A stretch of 64,000 nt of DNA from Candidatus Woesearchaeota archaeon (GTDB lineage Archaea > Nanobdellota > Nanobdellia > Woesearchaeales > ARS49), in NCBI GenBank assembly GCA_017609645.1, contig JAFCDQ010000002.1, positions 129,260 to 193,259 on the forward strand, given 5' to 3'. This document shows positions 44,901 to 51,280 of this stretch, one piece after another. Numbering within the stretch: the first letter of the stretch is position 1; each line of letters starts with the position of its first letter. Both the position numbers and the translations under genes were made by a program. The notes beneath the pieces were generated by a model. The model did not search any database. It was not told where the DNA came from and saw only the letters and a program-made list of their open reading frames with translations.

Positions 44901-45352
44901 TAATAAAAGTCACGAATAATAAAAATATCAGAAGTAAAACCAATATGAATATTTTTAACCTTGTTTAAATCAACTGTAAATCTCTTTCCTAATTCTGGTC
45001 TAAAATATTCAACTTTATTATTTTTAATAATTGGAATTCCTTTATCATTAAATGTTTTCACTTGTTTAGTATTTAATTTATCAACATAACTTCTTGTATT
45101 CATTACAGCTTCACAAACAATATCTTTATTTTCTAAATGACACAATTCTTTCTCAGTTTGTATGATACATCTCCTGGTAAAGAAATTAATATTTTCACAA
45201 TATCTCTCGGGATATTCAACAGACTTCTCATCTAAAATTGTGCTTCCAGTAATAGAAACATCAAACATATTAACAGAAAGGAACAGAGTTAAAACCATTG
45301 TAAGAACTAAGAAAAATAATGCAAAATTCCTGTGCATTCTTAATTCTCTCAT
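38981..45352 (-). CDS. Giant LamG/DUF4091-like surface protein (2123 aa)
   Basis: A signal or anchor helix lies at about 8-30. LamG-like domains follow near 183-373, 463-660, a truncated one near 683-785 and another near 838-1040. Two Cys motifs of the type CSNGVCDSGE...NCPEDC (about 1043 and 1890) mark spacers. Residues about 1280-1800 resemble DUF4091/GH123-type proteins, with the hallmark EGLREGITDSKYLAKL. The C-terminus has an Ala/Gly-rich stretch, a transmembrane helix and a basic tail. NxS/T sequons are abundant. It probably binds or cleaves carbohydrate at the cell surface. Start at residue 6 is an alternative. Confidence 0.85.
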   Translation of the reverse strand: MRELRMHRNFALFFLVLTMVLTLFLSVNMFDVSITGSTILDEKSVEYPERYCENINFFTRRCIIQTEKELCHLENKDIVCEAVMNTRSYVDKLNTKQVKTFNDKGIPIIKNNKVEYFRPELGKRFTVDLNKVKNIHIGFTSDIFIIRDFYYGTCDEGDNCTIDVGVEIKPFDSQATLPQINDLVARWDFVEDATDTGILRKSNGTVHGATHTFERYEFDGKDDYIILDDNLTITNTSTILAWIKREDLTSWESILGVVAGGHFLAIRDWDELVIQYITNEGRKSCYSSTLILDTDWHQVGAVLYGDGTTRTKMYIDGVDVTDLAKCGIWNTSAVAFKAEFIGFGSALYTNGSIENVYVWNRSLTANEIEEVYNQTRFNTSGNTQTYSGTFTGGIIDTNNVSSNWTTLSWTTTEPAGTSVEVKYRIGNYTRINESNPSLRNLWKFNRTDSTNITANNTINGNLSLHYKFNSINDFADYSGQENNGTNNGTAYTQEGFIRGGRVFDGVDDYIVINNNITITNTSTVLVWIKRADITTWNLILGVTAGGYYLGIRDWDELIVQYATEEGRKSCYSSTLILDKEWHQVGTVLYGDGTTRTKMYIDGQDVTNLAKCGIWNTSAVAFAAEFIGFGSAIYNDGEIDNLRVYNISLNDSQVKEIYAKEAGIYDEIGSNYGREHNTTRTGGLFESNGALKFDGDTSSINVSYINVSNRSIVSWIKEVGKAWTFLVTTPATNYTGGVAGGAAHIPFNGTDIGVYVNGTFFNGTIDVLATYNKTLNANEISDLFINWSSWSNYDDNSGSILDDEGRLLQYQARLNTTNNANTPVLHSTTNLQLIQEPNLMAYYSFNNASGECDADSVFDLSGNYRDGEIIGTVNFSGTQNGNALVLNGGGYIKLPSDLGNLSDEYTITFLTRFNQGTQNDMIALGFYEGYSFEVETRNSSYFLFNQTRPIGTSARLNLFYEPNRWTFWALQFDGSKMRLYKNGEGLYLSRNMNLLGSSSLCNAIGGNRTCAAGEFNGSIDEVRIYNVSLSIEKILNISRSLNYCSNGVCDSGENYSNCPEDCLILNCINNATVKCLDFGGVDDLNGTINVTPTNTFSANFSEGGVTFRNLTSGNETNISFLAFNNNSDGLPLTNMIVEIRYKDVGNSSLVGTTDTNKIRIQSYAAFRNTSFDVVSLPGYKSDNVVVEHGLIKRSNLSLLKSVDGVYKIQLRSAANPNLPIDYVALHAVTQNNYELWEDLLANKSGFKRFDQTRTNVISKDVVWFSKNIMAPVYETTIPAADEINNSINKTIAKGETFSISFSIASLVNLTSVEVNLTNLSNSQESLPVSNISVYQVAQGLKFWNSYSLDDINRQAIGLMPDLLNKFDYINIIQNKTQRFWITIEVPETALGNYTGNITVYNNSEKLFDIPVRIDVLNFTLNLPDSQSFLYASPLMLLNSENNTKVYENIEEHQANTVVQVASAPDIEMHKNGEAGCTAVICYNLSEVENYFDVLQNQNILPREQYLVISPSRSLRVATELGVTAGTIYEQFSNKTFIDAYIILIQNLSSVGDVRGIELIFSVVDEPADDLEKRVYADRLLGIIKNNVSDERTWTTYTYPRCENNVVGTGTYAPIGTNIPGLDPLLDYKLHALTSTTNETRIDANASKFGYYTTYYSNLRNPVYNRFLAGYFAYKTTAKAVGVYAYGSYIKDPYIDFDLFWSYNLARNLPDFLLAYPTWNGDMLSTISFEGLREGITDSKYLAKLTNLTINLPLNPVAIEANRTLNNLFTGLSVNWVADYEEEGNIYGFDHIILRNLSSTNNQSDYGVFDDIRANLTEYILQLLTFCGNGICEMNYSENVTNCPEDCDVDRDLIIDPKDPLIGNKSFVTTNLVNFSIEVNGSSNLGQNFTGVLVVLFNETNLPSVEFLWNFSLNKLKLNWINVSKLFNGSFGAISVSGLNLSNQSGKSLYVDIVLNSGRVCVEDVENVTVANLSNTCDDVNEFLIDCPGTSGKYVCSLSQGKYKIDNLDYSAAGESNAAAAAAGAAGGGGTPEVVNYSSIPVNEIPGVREFPGGASIMGEELEEGVGPGEGGVPAAGKAFFFGVETTANWAVVFYVSATFAILFFILIIIQIKNKYKRKKWRRRK
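43442..43834 (-). repeat. Duplicated LamG-coding segment (copy 2)
   Basis: Encodes residues about 507-637 of the giant protein, closely matching residues 222-352 (44297-44689). Shared runs include GRKSCYSSTLILD and YGDGTTRTKMYIDG, and the DNA is near-identical in places. It is an internal tandem domain duplication. Confidence 0.7.
44297..44689 (-). repeat. Duplicated LamG-coding segment (copy 1)
   Basis: Encodes residues about 222-352 of the giant protein, the N-terminal partner of the duplication at 43442-43834. Divergence is mostly at third positions and a few residues, so the duplication is fairly recent or homogenised. Confidence 0.7.
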
Positions 45353-45591
45353 TTAGCCATTTCCTCTACTGCTTTGAGTGGTGAGATTAGTTTGTACAAT
45401 CTTTTACGAGAATCATTTGGATCAAGCTCAACAATTAGCCAGCCATATTTCTTTAAACGAGAAAGTATAATGCTAGTATTGGGCAGTTTTAGCAATTTTT
45501 CAGCTTGAGAAAAAGTGAATTGTTTAGCTTTGAATTTAGTCCAAAGTCTAGAGTACGCCAGCATAATCCATTTTGGTAATGGGGCAATCAT
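45349..45591 (-). CDS. Small winged-helix protein upstream of the giant gene
   Basis: 80 residues, MIAPLPKWIMLAYSRLW at the start and a winged HTH (TSIILSRLKKYGWLIV) followed by LDPNDSRKRLYKLISP. It is paralogous to 38718-38999. Its stop overlaps the giant-protein start by four bases, so it is first in that three-gene unit. Its own promoter region contains inverted and direct repeats, suggesting autoregulation. Confidence 0.7.
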   Translation of the reverse strand: MIAPLPKWIMLAYSRLWTKFKAKQFTFSQAEKLLKLPNTSIILSRLKKYGWLIVELDPNDSRKRLYKLISPLKAVEEMAK

Positions 45592-45636
45592 TTATATAAC
45601 CTATTTGGTCAATAAATATGCTATTTGGTTATATAA
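45592..45636 (-). promoter_or_regulatory. Promoter of the winged-helix/giant-protein operon with repeats
   Basis: TTATATAACC (45592-45601) and its complement GGTTATATAA (45627-45636) form an inverted repeat. On the minus strand ACCAAATAG occurs twice, 20 bp apart. The distal TTATATAACC is the likely TATA box. The symmetric layout directly before the start fits binding by a dimeric winged-helix regulator. Confidence 0.5.
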
Positions 45637-45696
45637 AGGTTTCTGAAAAATAGCTTTGAAATTAGGATTTAGAAGGTTAGTAGAATGCTATAAAAG

Positions 45697-46077
45697 TTAA
45701 TCTTTTTTGTTTGATTTTAAATAGTCTTTAATCAATTCTAAATCAGTCTTATCTTTTTCTTGACCTCTTTTTTCTTTCCAAGAAATCATATATTTTAATT
45801 TAACAAAACGAATAGCCTCAAAAATATCAGCATCATCAATAAGTTCATTAACATCATCAAAGGTCTGCCAATTATGGAAAATATCAATATTTCCAATTCT
45901 GATTAAATCACTATCAACAGGATATTTTTTCTTTAACTCAACCCATAAATCATCTTTAACAATTATATCAACATCTCTCACTTCTCTAATATTCCTAATC
46001 GCCAAAGGACCGCTTCCAAAAACTGCAAATTTATCTTTCGGAAGATTTAATTTTTTAATTTCTTCTAAGAATTTCAT
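45697..46077 (-). CDS. Nucleotidyltransferase-fold protein
   Basis: 126 residues with FAVFGSGPLAIRNIREVRDVDIIVK, the GSG-x(n)-DxD pattern of minimal nucleotidyltransferases. The C-terminal helix has LKYMISWKEKRGQEKDKTDLELI, as in uncharacterised stand-alone members. The start overlaps the TrpRS stop by four bases, making an operon. No HEPN partner is adjacent, so a toxin-antitoxin role is not supported. Confidence 0.65.
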   Translation of the reverse strand: MKFLEEIKKLNLPKDKFAVFGSGPLAIRNIREVRDVDIIVKDDLWVELKKKYPVDSDLIRIGNIDIFHNWQTFDDVNELIDDADIFEAIRFVKLKYMISWKEKRGQEKDKTDLELIKDYLKSNKKD

Positions 46078-47159
46078 CTTATAAATTTCAATTTACTAAC
46101 TTGTTTTCTGGCTTTTTCCAAATTAGCATAAAAAGTCTGCATAAACATCTTGAAATGTTCAATACAATGAGCTTTATCCTCGCCACAAGTAAGCTTGCCT
46201 TTCTTGCATTTATCATAAATTTTCTGCAATTCTTTATCATCATTAATCAAATGCTGCTTGTAAAGCTCAAAAATCATGCACTCTTCTGGCTTTCCTCCAA
46301 GCTTACGCTGTTTTTCAACAGTTTCTCTGCCCCCAGTCTTAGCAGCTTTAATTTTCTTAGTAATAGACTTAATATCTTCAGGAAGTTCTATACAACTACC
46401 TGGCTTAGACTTAGACATCTTTAAACTACCATCTAATCCTGGCGTAAACTTATGATACAAACTACTAATAGGAACAAAATCATACTTAACTCTAGTTCTT
46501 GATATTATATCTCTGCATAATCTAACATGAGGATCTTGATCAACTCCTACAGGAATAATACCAGGCATTTTTTCAACAGTCTGAGGATATAACATATCAC
46601 CACTTTGCAAAACAGCAGCCATAATTCTACTAGGATCTGCCTGACCATAAATAGATCTAAACTCATTCAAAGTAACTTTCTTAGCAAACTCATAACCCAT
46701 ATTCATAACTTTACGATTTTCAGACTGAAAATAAAAAATAGTTTTTTTAGGATCTAAACCAAGAGCAATATAAGCAGGAATATGAAAATTCAAAGCACGC
46801 TTTTGAGCTTCTTCTAAACTAATATCTCTAGTAGCAGCTGCTTCAAGATCAGCAATAAGAATATATGTCTTAGCACCATGATCTTGGAAATATCTCAAAT
46901 TCTCAACAACCATCTTATTACCAAAATGAATCTTTTCTGCAGAAGGCATAATTCCAGAAAGCGCATAGAATTTCTTTTTTTTCTTTAAACACTCAGCAAT
47001 CCTCTTAAGATCTCTACCCGCAAAAACCACACCTCTACGCATAATTCTATTAGGCTTAGGAAAAGTCTTAGGAGTAAATATCTCTAAACCAAAATCCTTG
47101 ATTATTTTTTCATAATCTTTAACAAGGACAGAACCCCAAGGGTCAATAATCGCGGTCAT
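46074..47159 (-). CDS. trpS: Tryptophanyl-tRNA synthetase
   Basis: 361 residues, class I synthetase of the archaeal/eukaryotic type, which charges tRNA(Trp). The HIGH-type motif is IHFGN (after GIMPSAEK) and the second signature is KMSKS in SLKMSKSKPGS. The N-terminal IIDPWG and the segment VGVDQDPHVRLCRDI are typical. It is followed by a nucleotidyltransferase-fold gene with a four-base overlap. Confidence 0.95.
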   Translation of the reverse strand: MTAIIDPWGSVLVKDYEKIIKDFGLEIFTPKTFPKPNRIMRRGVVFAGRDLKRIAECLKKKKKFYALSGIMPSAEKIHFGNKMVVENLRYFQDHGAKTYILIADLEAAATRDISLEEAQKRALNFHIPAYIALGLDPKKTIFYFQSENRKVMNMGYEFAKKVTLNEFRSIYGQADPSRIMAAVLQSGDMLYPQTVEKMPGIIPVGVDQDPHVRLCRDIISRTRVKYDFVPISSLYHKFTPGLDGSLKMSKSKPGSCIELPEDIKSITKKIKAAKTGGRETVEKQRKLGGKPEECMIFELYKQHLINDDKELQKIYDKCKKGKLTCGEDKAHCIEHFKMFMQTFYANLEKARKQVSKLKFIR

Positions 47160-47214
47160 GCACTAAAAAAAGGAAAAGGAGTATTAAAGCATTTTGGTTA
47201 AAATAGACAAAAAC

Positions 47215-47223
47215 CTTATAAAT
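47215..47223 (+). promoter_or_regulatory. TATA box of tRNA-Tyr
   Basis: CTTATAAAT lies 25-33 bases before the tRNA 5' end at 47248, the normal archaeal spacing. Confidence 0.5.
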
Positions 47224-47247
47224 CACTCAGGAGTATATACACTATAG

Positions 47248-47374
47248 CCCTTCTTAGCTCAACGGTAGAGCGTTCGGCTGTAGATCAAATCACTCTCTGA
47301 CTGTGCATAATGCTGGGAATGAAAGAGAGTCAGCTGAAACCGAAAGGTTCCCGGTTCGAATCCGGGAGAGGGGA
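47248..47374 (+). tRNA. tRNA-Tyr(GUA) with a 55-nt intron
   Basis: Acceptor CCCTTCT/AGAGGGG gives the archaeal Tyr C1-G72 pair, and the discriminator is A73. The D arm is GCTC-AACGGTA-GAGC, anticodon stem TTCGG/CCGAA, and T arm CCCGG-TTCGAAT-CCGGG. The anticodon is GTA. The intron (47284-47338) sits at position 37/38 and contains ACTCTCT/AGAGAGT complementary arms, able to form the bulge-helix-bulge structure. No CCA is encoded. The cysteine desulfurase gene starts 21 bases downstream. Confidence 0.95.
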
Positions 47375-47395
47375 TACAAATTTCAGGGGAAAGAA

Positions 47396-48544
47396 ATGGA
47401 AAAACGAATATATTTAGACCATGCGGCAACAACTTACTTAGATGAAGAAGTATTAAATGAAATGATTTCTGTACTGAAAAATATACCTGGTAATCCAAGC
47501 AGCCTGCACAGCACAGGATTAGAAGCAAAAGAAACATTAGATGCTGCAAGAGAAAAAGTAGCGAAAATCATTAACGCAAAATCAAGTGAAATACTATTCA
47601 TGTCAGGAGGAACAGAAAGCGACAACTTTGCATTAAAAGGATTTATGGATGACAAAAAAGGAAAACATATCATAACAACACTAATAGAACATCCTGCTGT
47701 ATATAATAGCTGCAAATACTTAGAATCAAAAGGATTTAAAATAACATATTTACTGCCAAACAAAGAAGGAATAGTTTCTGCAGCAGATGTAGAAAAAGCG
47801 ATAACAAGAAAAACAGTACTTGTTTCTGTGATGTACGCAAACAATGAAACAGGAGCAATCAATCCAATAAAAGAAATATCAGAAGTATGCAAAAAAAACA
47901 AAATAACATTTCACACAGATGCGTGCCAAGCAGGATTATTAAATTTAGATGTAGAAGAATTAGGTGCTGACATGATGACATTAAATGCTGGCAAGATTTA
48001 TGGACCAAAAGGAGTAGGCATGCTATATCTTAAACAAGGAACAAAAATAACCCCACTAATTCACGGTGGAGGACAAGAATTTGGATTAAGAAACGGAACA
48101 GAAAATGTTGCGGGTTATGTCGGATTTGCAAAAGCACTAGAATTAATCCAAGCAAATAGGGAAAAAGAAAGTGCAAGATTAAGAAAATTAAGCAACAACT
48201 TATTAAAAGGTTTAATGGAAATTGAAGGTGTTGACTTAAACGGTCCTGTCGATTCTAATAATAGACTTCCTAAAACAATTGATGTTTCTTTCAAAAAAGT
48301 AGAAGGAGAATCACTAATGCTATTACTAAATGAAAAAGGGATAGAAGTAAGCACAGGAAGTGCCTGCAGCAGCAAGAGCTTGAAACCAAGCAGAATTTTA
48401 ATGGCATCAGGCTGTGGAGAAGAAGAAGCACATGGAAGTGTAAGATTTAGTCTTGGTAAGAGAACCACCGAAAAAGATATTGATTATACAATCAAAACAG
48501 TAAAAGTATGTGTTGAAAAATTGAGGAAAATAAGCCCATTATGA
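47396..48544 (+). CDS. iscS: Cysteine desulfurase (IscS/NifS type)
   Basis: 382 residues from ATG 47396; the frame extends back into the tRNA, which is rejected. The PLP enzyme moves sulfur from cysteine for Fe-S clusters and tRNA thiolation. HTDACQAG, the Schiff-base region NAGKIYGPKG (K200) and the catalytic Cys loop STGSACSSKSLKPS (C324) are all visible. The residue before the Lys is Gly, where many homologues have His or Ser. It overlaps IscU by four bases. Confidence 0.93.
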   Translation: MEKRIYLDHAATTYLDEEVLNEMISVLKNIPGNPSSLHSTGLEAKETLDAAREKVAKIINAKSSEILFMSGGTESDNFALKGFMDDKKGKHIITTLIEHPAVYNSCKYLESKGFKITYLLPNKEGIVSAADVEKAITRKTVLVSVMYANNETGAINPIKEISEVCKKNKITFHTDACQAGLLNLDVEELGADMMTLNAGKIYGPKGVGMLYLKQGTKITPLIHGGGQEFGLRNGTENVAGYVGFAKALELIQANREKESARLRKLSNNLLKGLMEIEGVDLNGPVDSNNRLPKTIDVSFKKVEGESLMLLLNEKGIEVSTGSACSSKSLKPSRILMASGCGEEEAHGSVRFSLGKRTTEKDIDYTIKTVKVCVEKLRKISPL

Positions 48545-48945
48545 AAAAAAAATTCTTATATTCAGATAAAGTAAAAGAACACTTTATCAATCCAAAAAAT
48601 TTCTTGACCGACAAAGACGTAGCTAAATGGAACAAAGAAGCAGACGGTATAGGAGAAGCAGGAAGTCCTGCATGCGGAGATGTAATGAAAGTTTGGATAA
48701 AAGTTAAAGATAACAAAATTGTCGAATGTAGATGGCAGACATATGGGTGCGCATCAGCAATAGCAAGCACATCAGCAATGTCAGAAATGGTAAAAGGCAT
48801 GACACTAGACGAAGCAGAAAAATTAACACCAAAAGAAATATCAGAAAAATTAGGCGGTCTGCCACAAATTAAAGTTCATTGTTCTGTATTAGGAAATGAT
48901 GCTTTAAAAACAGCAATAAAAAATTATAAGGAGAAACAAAAATGA
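48541..48945 (+). CDS. iscU: Fe-S scaffold protein IscU
   Basis: 134 residues of the IscU/NifU N-terminal fold. The three cluster cysteines are present in PACGD, TYGCASAIA and VHCSVLG. It receives sulfur from IscS and assembles [2Fe-2S]/[4Fe-4S] clusters. The start overlaps the IscS stop by ATGA and the stop overlaps the DUF1858 start, so all three are translated together. Confidence 0.95.
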   Translation: MKKKFLYSDKVKEHFINPKNFLTDKDVAKWNKEADGIGEAGSPACGDVMKVWIKVKDNKIVECRWQTYGCASAIASTSAMSEMVKGMTLDEAEKLTPKEISEKLGGLPQIKVHCSVLGNDALKTAIKNYKEKQK

Positions 48946-49145
48946 GCGAAATAACAAAAGAAATGAAAATAAAAGAAATTCTTGAAAAAAAACCAGAAGC
49001 AGGAGAAATATTAATACAAGCAGGCATATCCTGCCTAGGCTGTCCTATGGCAGCAATGGAAACATTAGAACAAGGATTAAAAGCACATGGAAAAAGTGAT
49101 GAAGAAATAGAAGAGATAATTAAGAAAATAAATTCTTTAAAATAA
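48942..49145 (+). CDS. DUF1858 small redox protein
   Basis: 67 residues of the DUF1858 domain, seen as KEILEKKPEAGEILIQAG followed by the Cys pair SCLGCPMA and a helix ending in EEIIKKINS. The Cys-x-x-Cys is thought to act in redox or metal handling. Its fusion to the IscS-IscU operon suggests a part in cluster assembly. Confidence 0.85.
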   Translation: MSEITKEMKIKEILEKKPEAGEILIQAGISCLGCPMAAMETLEQGLKAHGKSDEEIEEIIKKINSLK

Positions 49146-49146
49146 T

Positions 49147-49272
49147 AATTTTGCTGCCAATTCGCTTGTTCGCGGAGTATATTCGAATAGCGACATCCCC
49201 GAAGGGGGCGACCCTCTGTCGCTGTTAATAAAAATCATAATAAGTAAGCTCATAAAACAGGCAGCAAAAATT
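49147..49272. other. Compact GC-rich structured segment bounded by an inverted repeat
   Basis: TTTTGCTGCC (49149-49158) and GGCAGCAAAA (49260-49269) bound the segment. Inside lie AGCGACA/TGTCGCT (49189-49195 and 49217-49223) enclosing CCCC-GAA-GGGG (49197-49207), and ATTCGAAT. The region is GC-rich against AT-rich flanks and lies between convergent genes. It could be a bidirectional terminator, a small RNA or a REP/MITE-like insertion. Confidence 0.45.
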
Positions 49273-49672
49273 AAATCAACAGTGATAAAAAAGTAATCAT
49301 AGCTCCAACAGAAACTGCAACAAAAACTCCAAGCCAAATTCTAGTCTTCACGTTTTGTTGCGTATCAAAACCTAAATGCTTAATAGAACTCTGCAAATCC
49401 TCATAAATACTCTTTTCTTTAAAATGCTGCTTAAGCAAATGTTTCATATGATGCTTATTCTTAACAGTCTTCATCTTAGAAGCAAGATCAATCTCATTCA
49501 TAGTATGCTCTACCCAATTAGCAAAATCATTTTTTTTAGAATTAACATGATGAGCATAAACAGAATCTTCCATCTTAGGAAGTTCAGCAACAAGCATATG
49601 CAAATTCTTCAGCTCTCTGCCATCCTTTAACCAAAAATACTGCTTTTTAGGAATCTTAGGAATTCTATTCAT
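49271..49672 (-). CDS. DUF5752-like protein with C-terminal membrane helix
   Basis: 133 residues: FWLKDGRELKNLHMLVAELP and YAHHVNSKKNDFANWVEH are the DUF5752 pattern, and a C-terminal transmembrane helix (about 113-133) tail-anchors it. It is the last gene of the CBS-GT4-GH57 operon. The paralogue next to it lacks the anchor. DUF5752 function is unknown; association with polysaccharide genes is visible here. Confidence 0.7.
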   Translation of the reverse strand: MNRIPKIPKKQYFWLKDGRELKNLHMLVAELPKMEDSVYAHHVNSKKNDFANWVEHTMNEIDLASKMKTVKNKHHMKHLLKQHFKEKSIYEDLQSSIKHLGFDTQQNVKTRIWLGVFVAVSVGAMITFLSLLI

Positions 49673-50070
49673 TTTTTAGCCTCAATAAATTTCCTCACAA
49701 CATGCTTAAGCAAAGTCCTCTGAGTATCAAACCTATTATTAACCAATTGCAATTCATCTGCAACAACATCTTCCTTTAACACGTCTCTTAACCAATTACT
49801 AAAATCATTCTTAAATTCATTAACATGAGAATAAAAAACTTCATCAGACATTGTTTCAAGCTCATCAATCAAATGCACAATATTTTTTAATTTTCTGCCA
49901 TCCTCAAGAACAAAAGCAACACTTTTCCTGCATTCTTTCAAAATCGCTTTTGGACAAGGTTTTTTAGGACAAGCTCGCTTAACTTTTTTAGGTTTTTTCG
50001 GGCAAGCTTTTTTAACAGATTTCTTAGTTTTTTTAGCTTTAACCTTTTTTTTCTTAACCACCTTAAACAC
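49669..50070 (-). CDS. DUF5752-like protein with Lys/Cys-rich N-terminus
   Basis: 133 residues. The first 50 are Lys-rich with repeated ACPKKP and KPCPK units holding five Cys. The DUF5752 part follows: AFVLEDGRKLKNIVHLIDEL, FYSHVNEFKNDFSNWLRDV. It overlaps GH57 upstream by eight bases and the tail-anchored paralogue downstream by four. The cysteines may bind a metal, which is a guess. Confidence 0.7.
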   Translation of the reverse strand: MFKVVKKKKVKAKKTKKSVKKACPKKPKKVKRACPKKPCPKAILKECRKSVAFVLEDGRKLKNIVHLIDELETMSDEVFYSHVNEFKNDFSNWLRDVLKEDVVADELQLVNNRFDTQRTLLKHVVRKFIEAKK

Positions 50071-51280
50071 CCCTTTTCTGCTTAATTGAAGGTTTATCCA
50101 TTTTTAAACCTTTCGTATCTTTAACCCTGTGTATAATATCATTCAAGACATTCATAAAAGCCACATAACCCTCATAAGGCGTATCATAAGGATTAAAATA
50201 CTTATGAACATCACCATCATTAAACCATTTTGTACACATGTAATAAAAATGATCACTTGTTGTTAATTTACGCCAAGAATCAATCAACTGCTTATTATTA
50301 GAACGCAAAACAGCACCTTTAATTCTGTATAATAAAGCAGCAGCACTTCTTTGAAGATCATTACCAAGCCAAGCACTCGTATCCCTCTCAGTATCAGCCC
50401 AACTAACAGGCTCTTTAAAATCCAAAACAGCTTTTGGCTTGAACTTAAGAAGTTCAGAAGGCTTAAAAAAAGTCAAACCCTTATTTTTTAATTCACCAGG
50501 CAAAGCAGCTAAAAAATCAAAAATACCGGTATCCTGCCATTGATGCTCACCAAAAGTTTCATAATCAAGGAAGAGATTAACAAACTCTCCGCCACTAGCG
50601 TTAATCCAATCAGCATATTTTTCAGCAGTTAAAGGCCAGCCTTCCCAAGACTGCTGACTAAAACGAAAAGCAACATCATCACTCAACTTATAATTCTTCA
50701 ACAATAATTTAACATCACAATCTTTAGCCTTGTAAACATGATTAGGGCTGCGCCATTCCAAAATCTTGCCAGCACCCTCTGCAAGAATAGCTTTGAAGCC
50801 AAGCTTTTCAACAAACTTCGCAAGATCATTAGAGTAAATCAATTCAGTATTACGAAAAATTTTAGACTTTTGATTAAAAAAAGATTTCATCAATTTTTTA
50901 TGCTCAGCAATCTGAAATTGAAACTCCTCTTTATCAAACAAAAACGACAAACTATGATTATAAGTTTCAGCAAGAAATTCTACTCCCCCTGTACTAGCTA
51001 AATCAGAAAAAGATTTTAACACATTAGGAGCATGTTCCTGAAATTGTTCAAAAATACTTCCAGTAACACTAAACGCAACTTTAAAATCCTCGTGCTTAGC
51101 TAAAGAATCCAAAAGAATCTTATTAGCAGGCAAATAACATTTCTCACTAACTTTTTTTAACACTTGACTGTTTTTTGCAATATCAAAATAATCTTTTTTC
51201 CTGCCAATATCAAAAACACTAAAATCCTTTCTAATACGATAAGGCTGATGAACCTGAAAATAAAAACAAACTCCCTTCAT
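50063..51280 (-). CDS. Glycoside hydrolase family 57 (alpha-amylase-like)
   Basis: 405 residues of the GH57 barrel. The order of conserved regions is present: HQPYR (H11), GGVEFLAETYNHSL (about 98-111), FRNTELIY (nucleophile E146) and LDYETFGEHQ (acid/base D239), followed by the helical domain with DTERDTSAWLGND. Members hydrolyse or transfer alpha-glucans. Adjacent GT4 and CBS genes imply glycogen-like turnover or branching. It starts four bases inside the GT4 stop. Confidence 0.9.
   Translation of the reverse strand: MKGVCFYFQVHQPYRIRKDFSVFDIGRKKDYFDIAKNSQVLKKVSEKCYLPANKILLDSLAKHEDFKVAFSVTGSIFEQFQEHAPNVLKSFSDLASTGGVEFLAETYNHSLSFLFDKEEFQFQIAEHKKLMKSFFNQKSKIFRNTELIYSNDLAKFVEKLGFKAILAEGAGKILEWRSPNHVYKAKDCDVKLLLKNYKLSDDVAFRFSQQSWEGWPLTAEKYADWINASGGEFVNLFLDYETFGEHQWQDTGIFDFLAALPGELKNKGLTFFKPSELLKFKPKAVLDFKEPVSWADTERDTSAWLGNDLQRSAAALLYRIKGAVLRSNNKQLIDSWRKLTTSDHFYYMCTKWFNDGDVHKYFNPYDTPYEGYVAFMNVLNDIIHRVKDTKGLKMDKPSIKQKRGV

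Noticed and set aside
45697..46077. MNT-type antitoxin next to TrpRS
   Set aside because: No HEPN gene or operator-like repeats adjoin it; it only shares the nucleotidyltransferase motif.
47303..47395. N-terminal extension of the cysteine desulfurase into the tRNA
   Set aside because: The extension is made of tRNA sequence; family alignment begins at the ATG 47396.
47259..47549. Open frame of 96 codons on the minus strand across tRNA-Tyr
   Set aside because: It lies over the tRNA gene and the start of the cysteine desulfurase gene; no family features.
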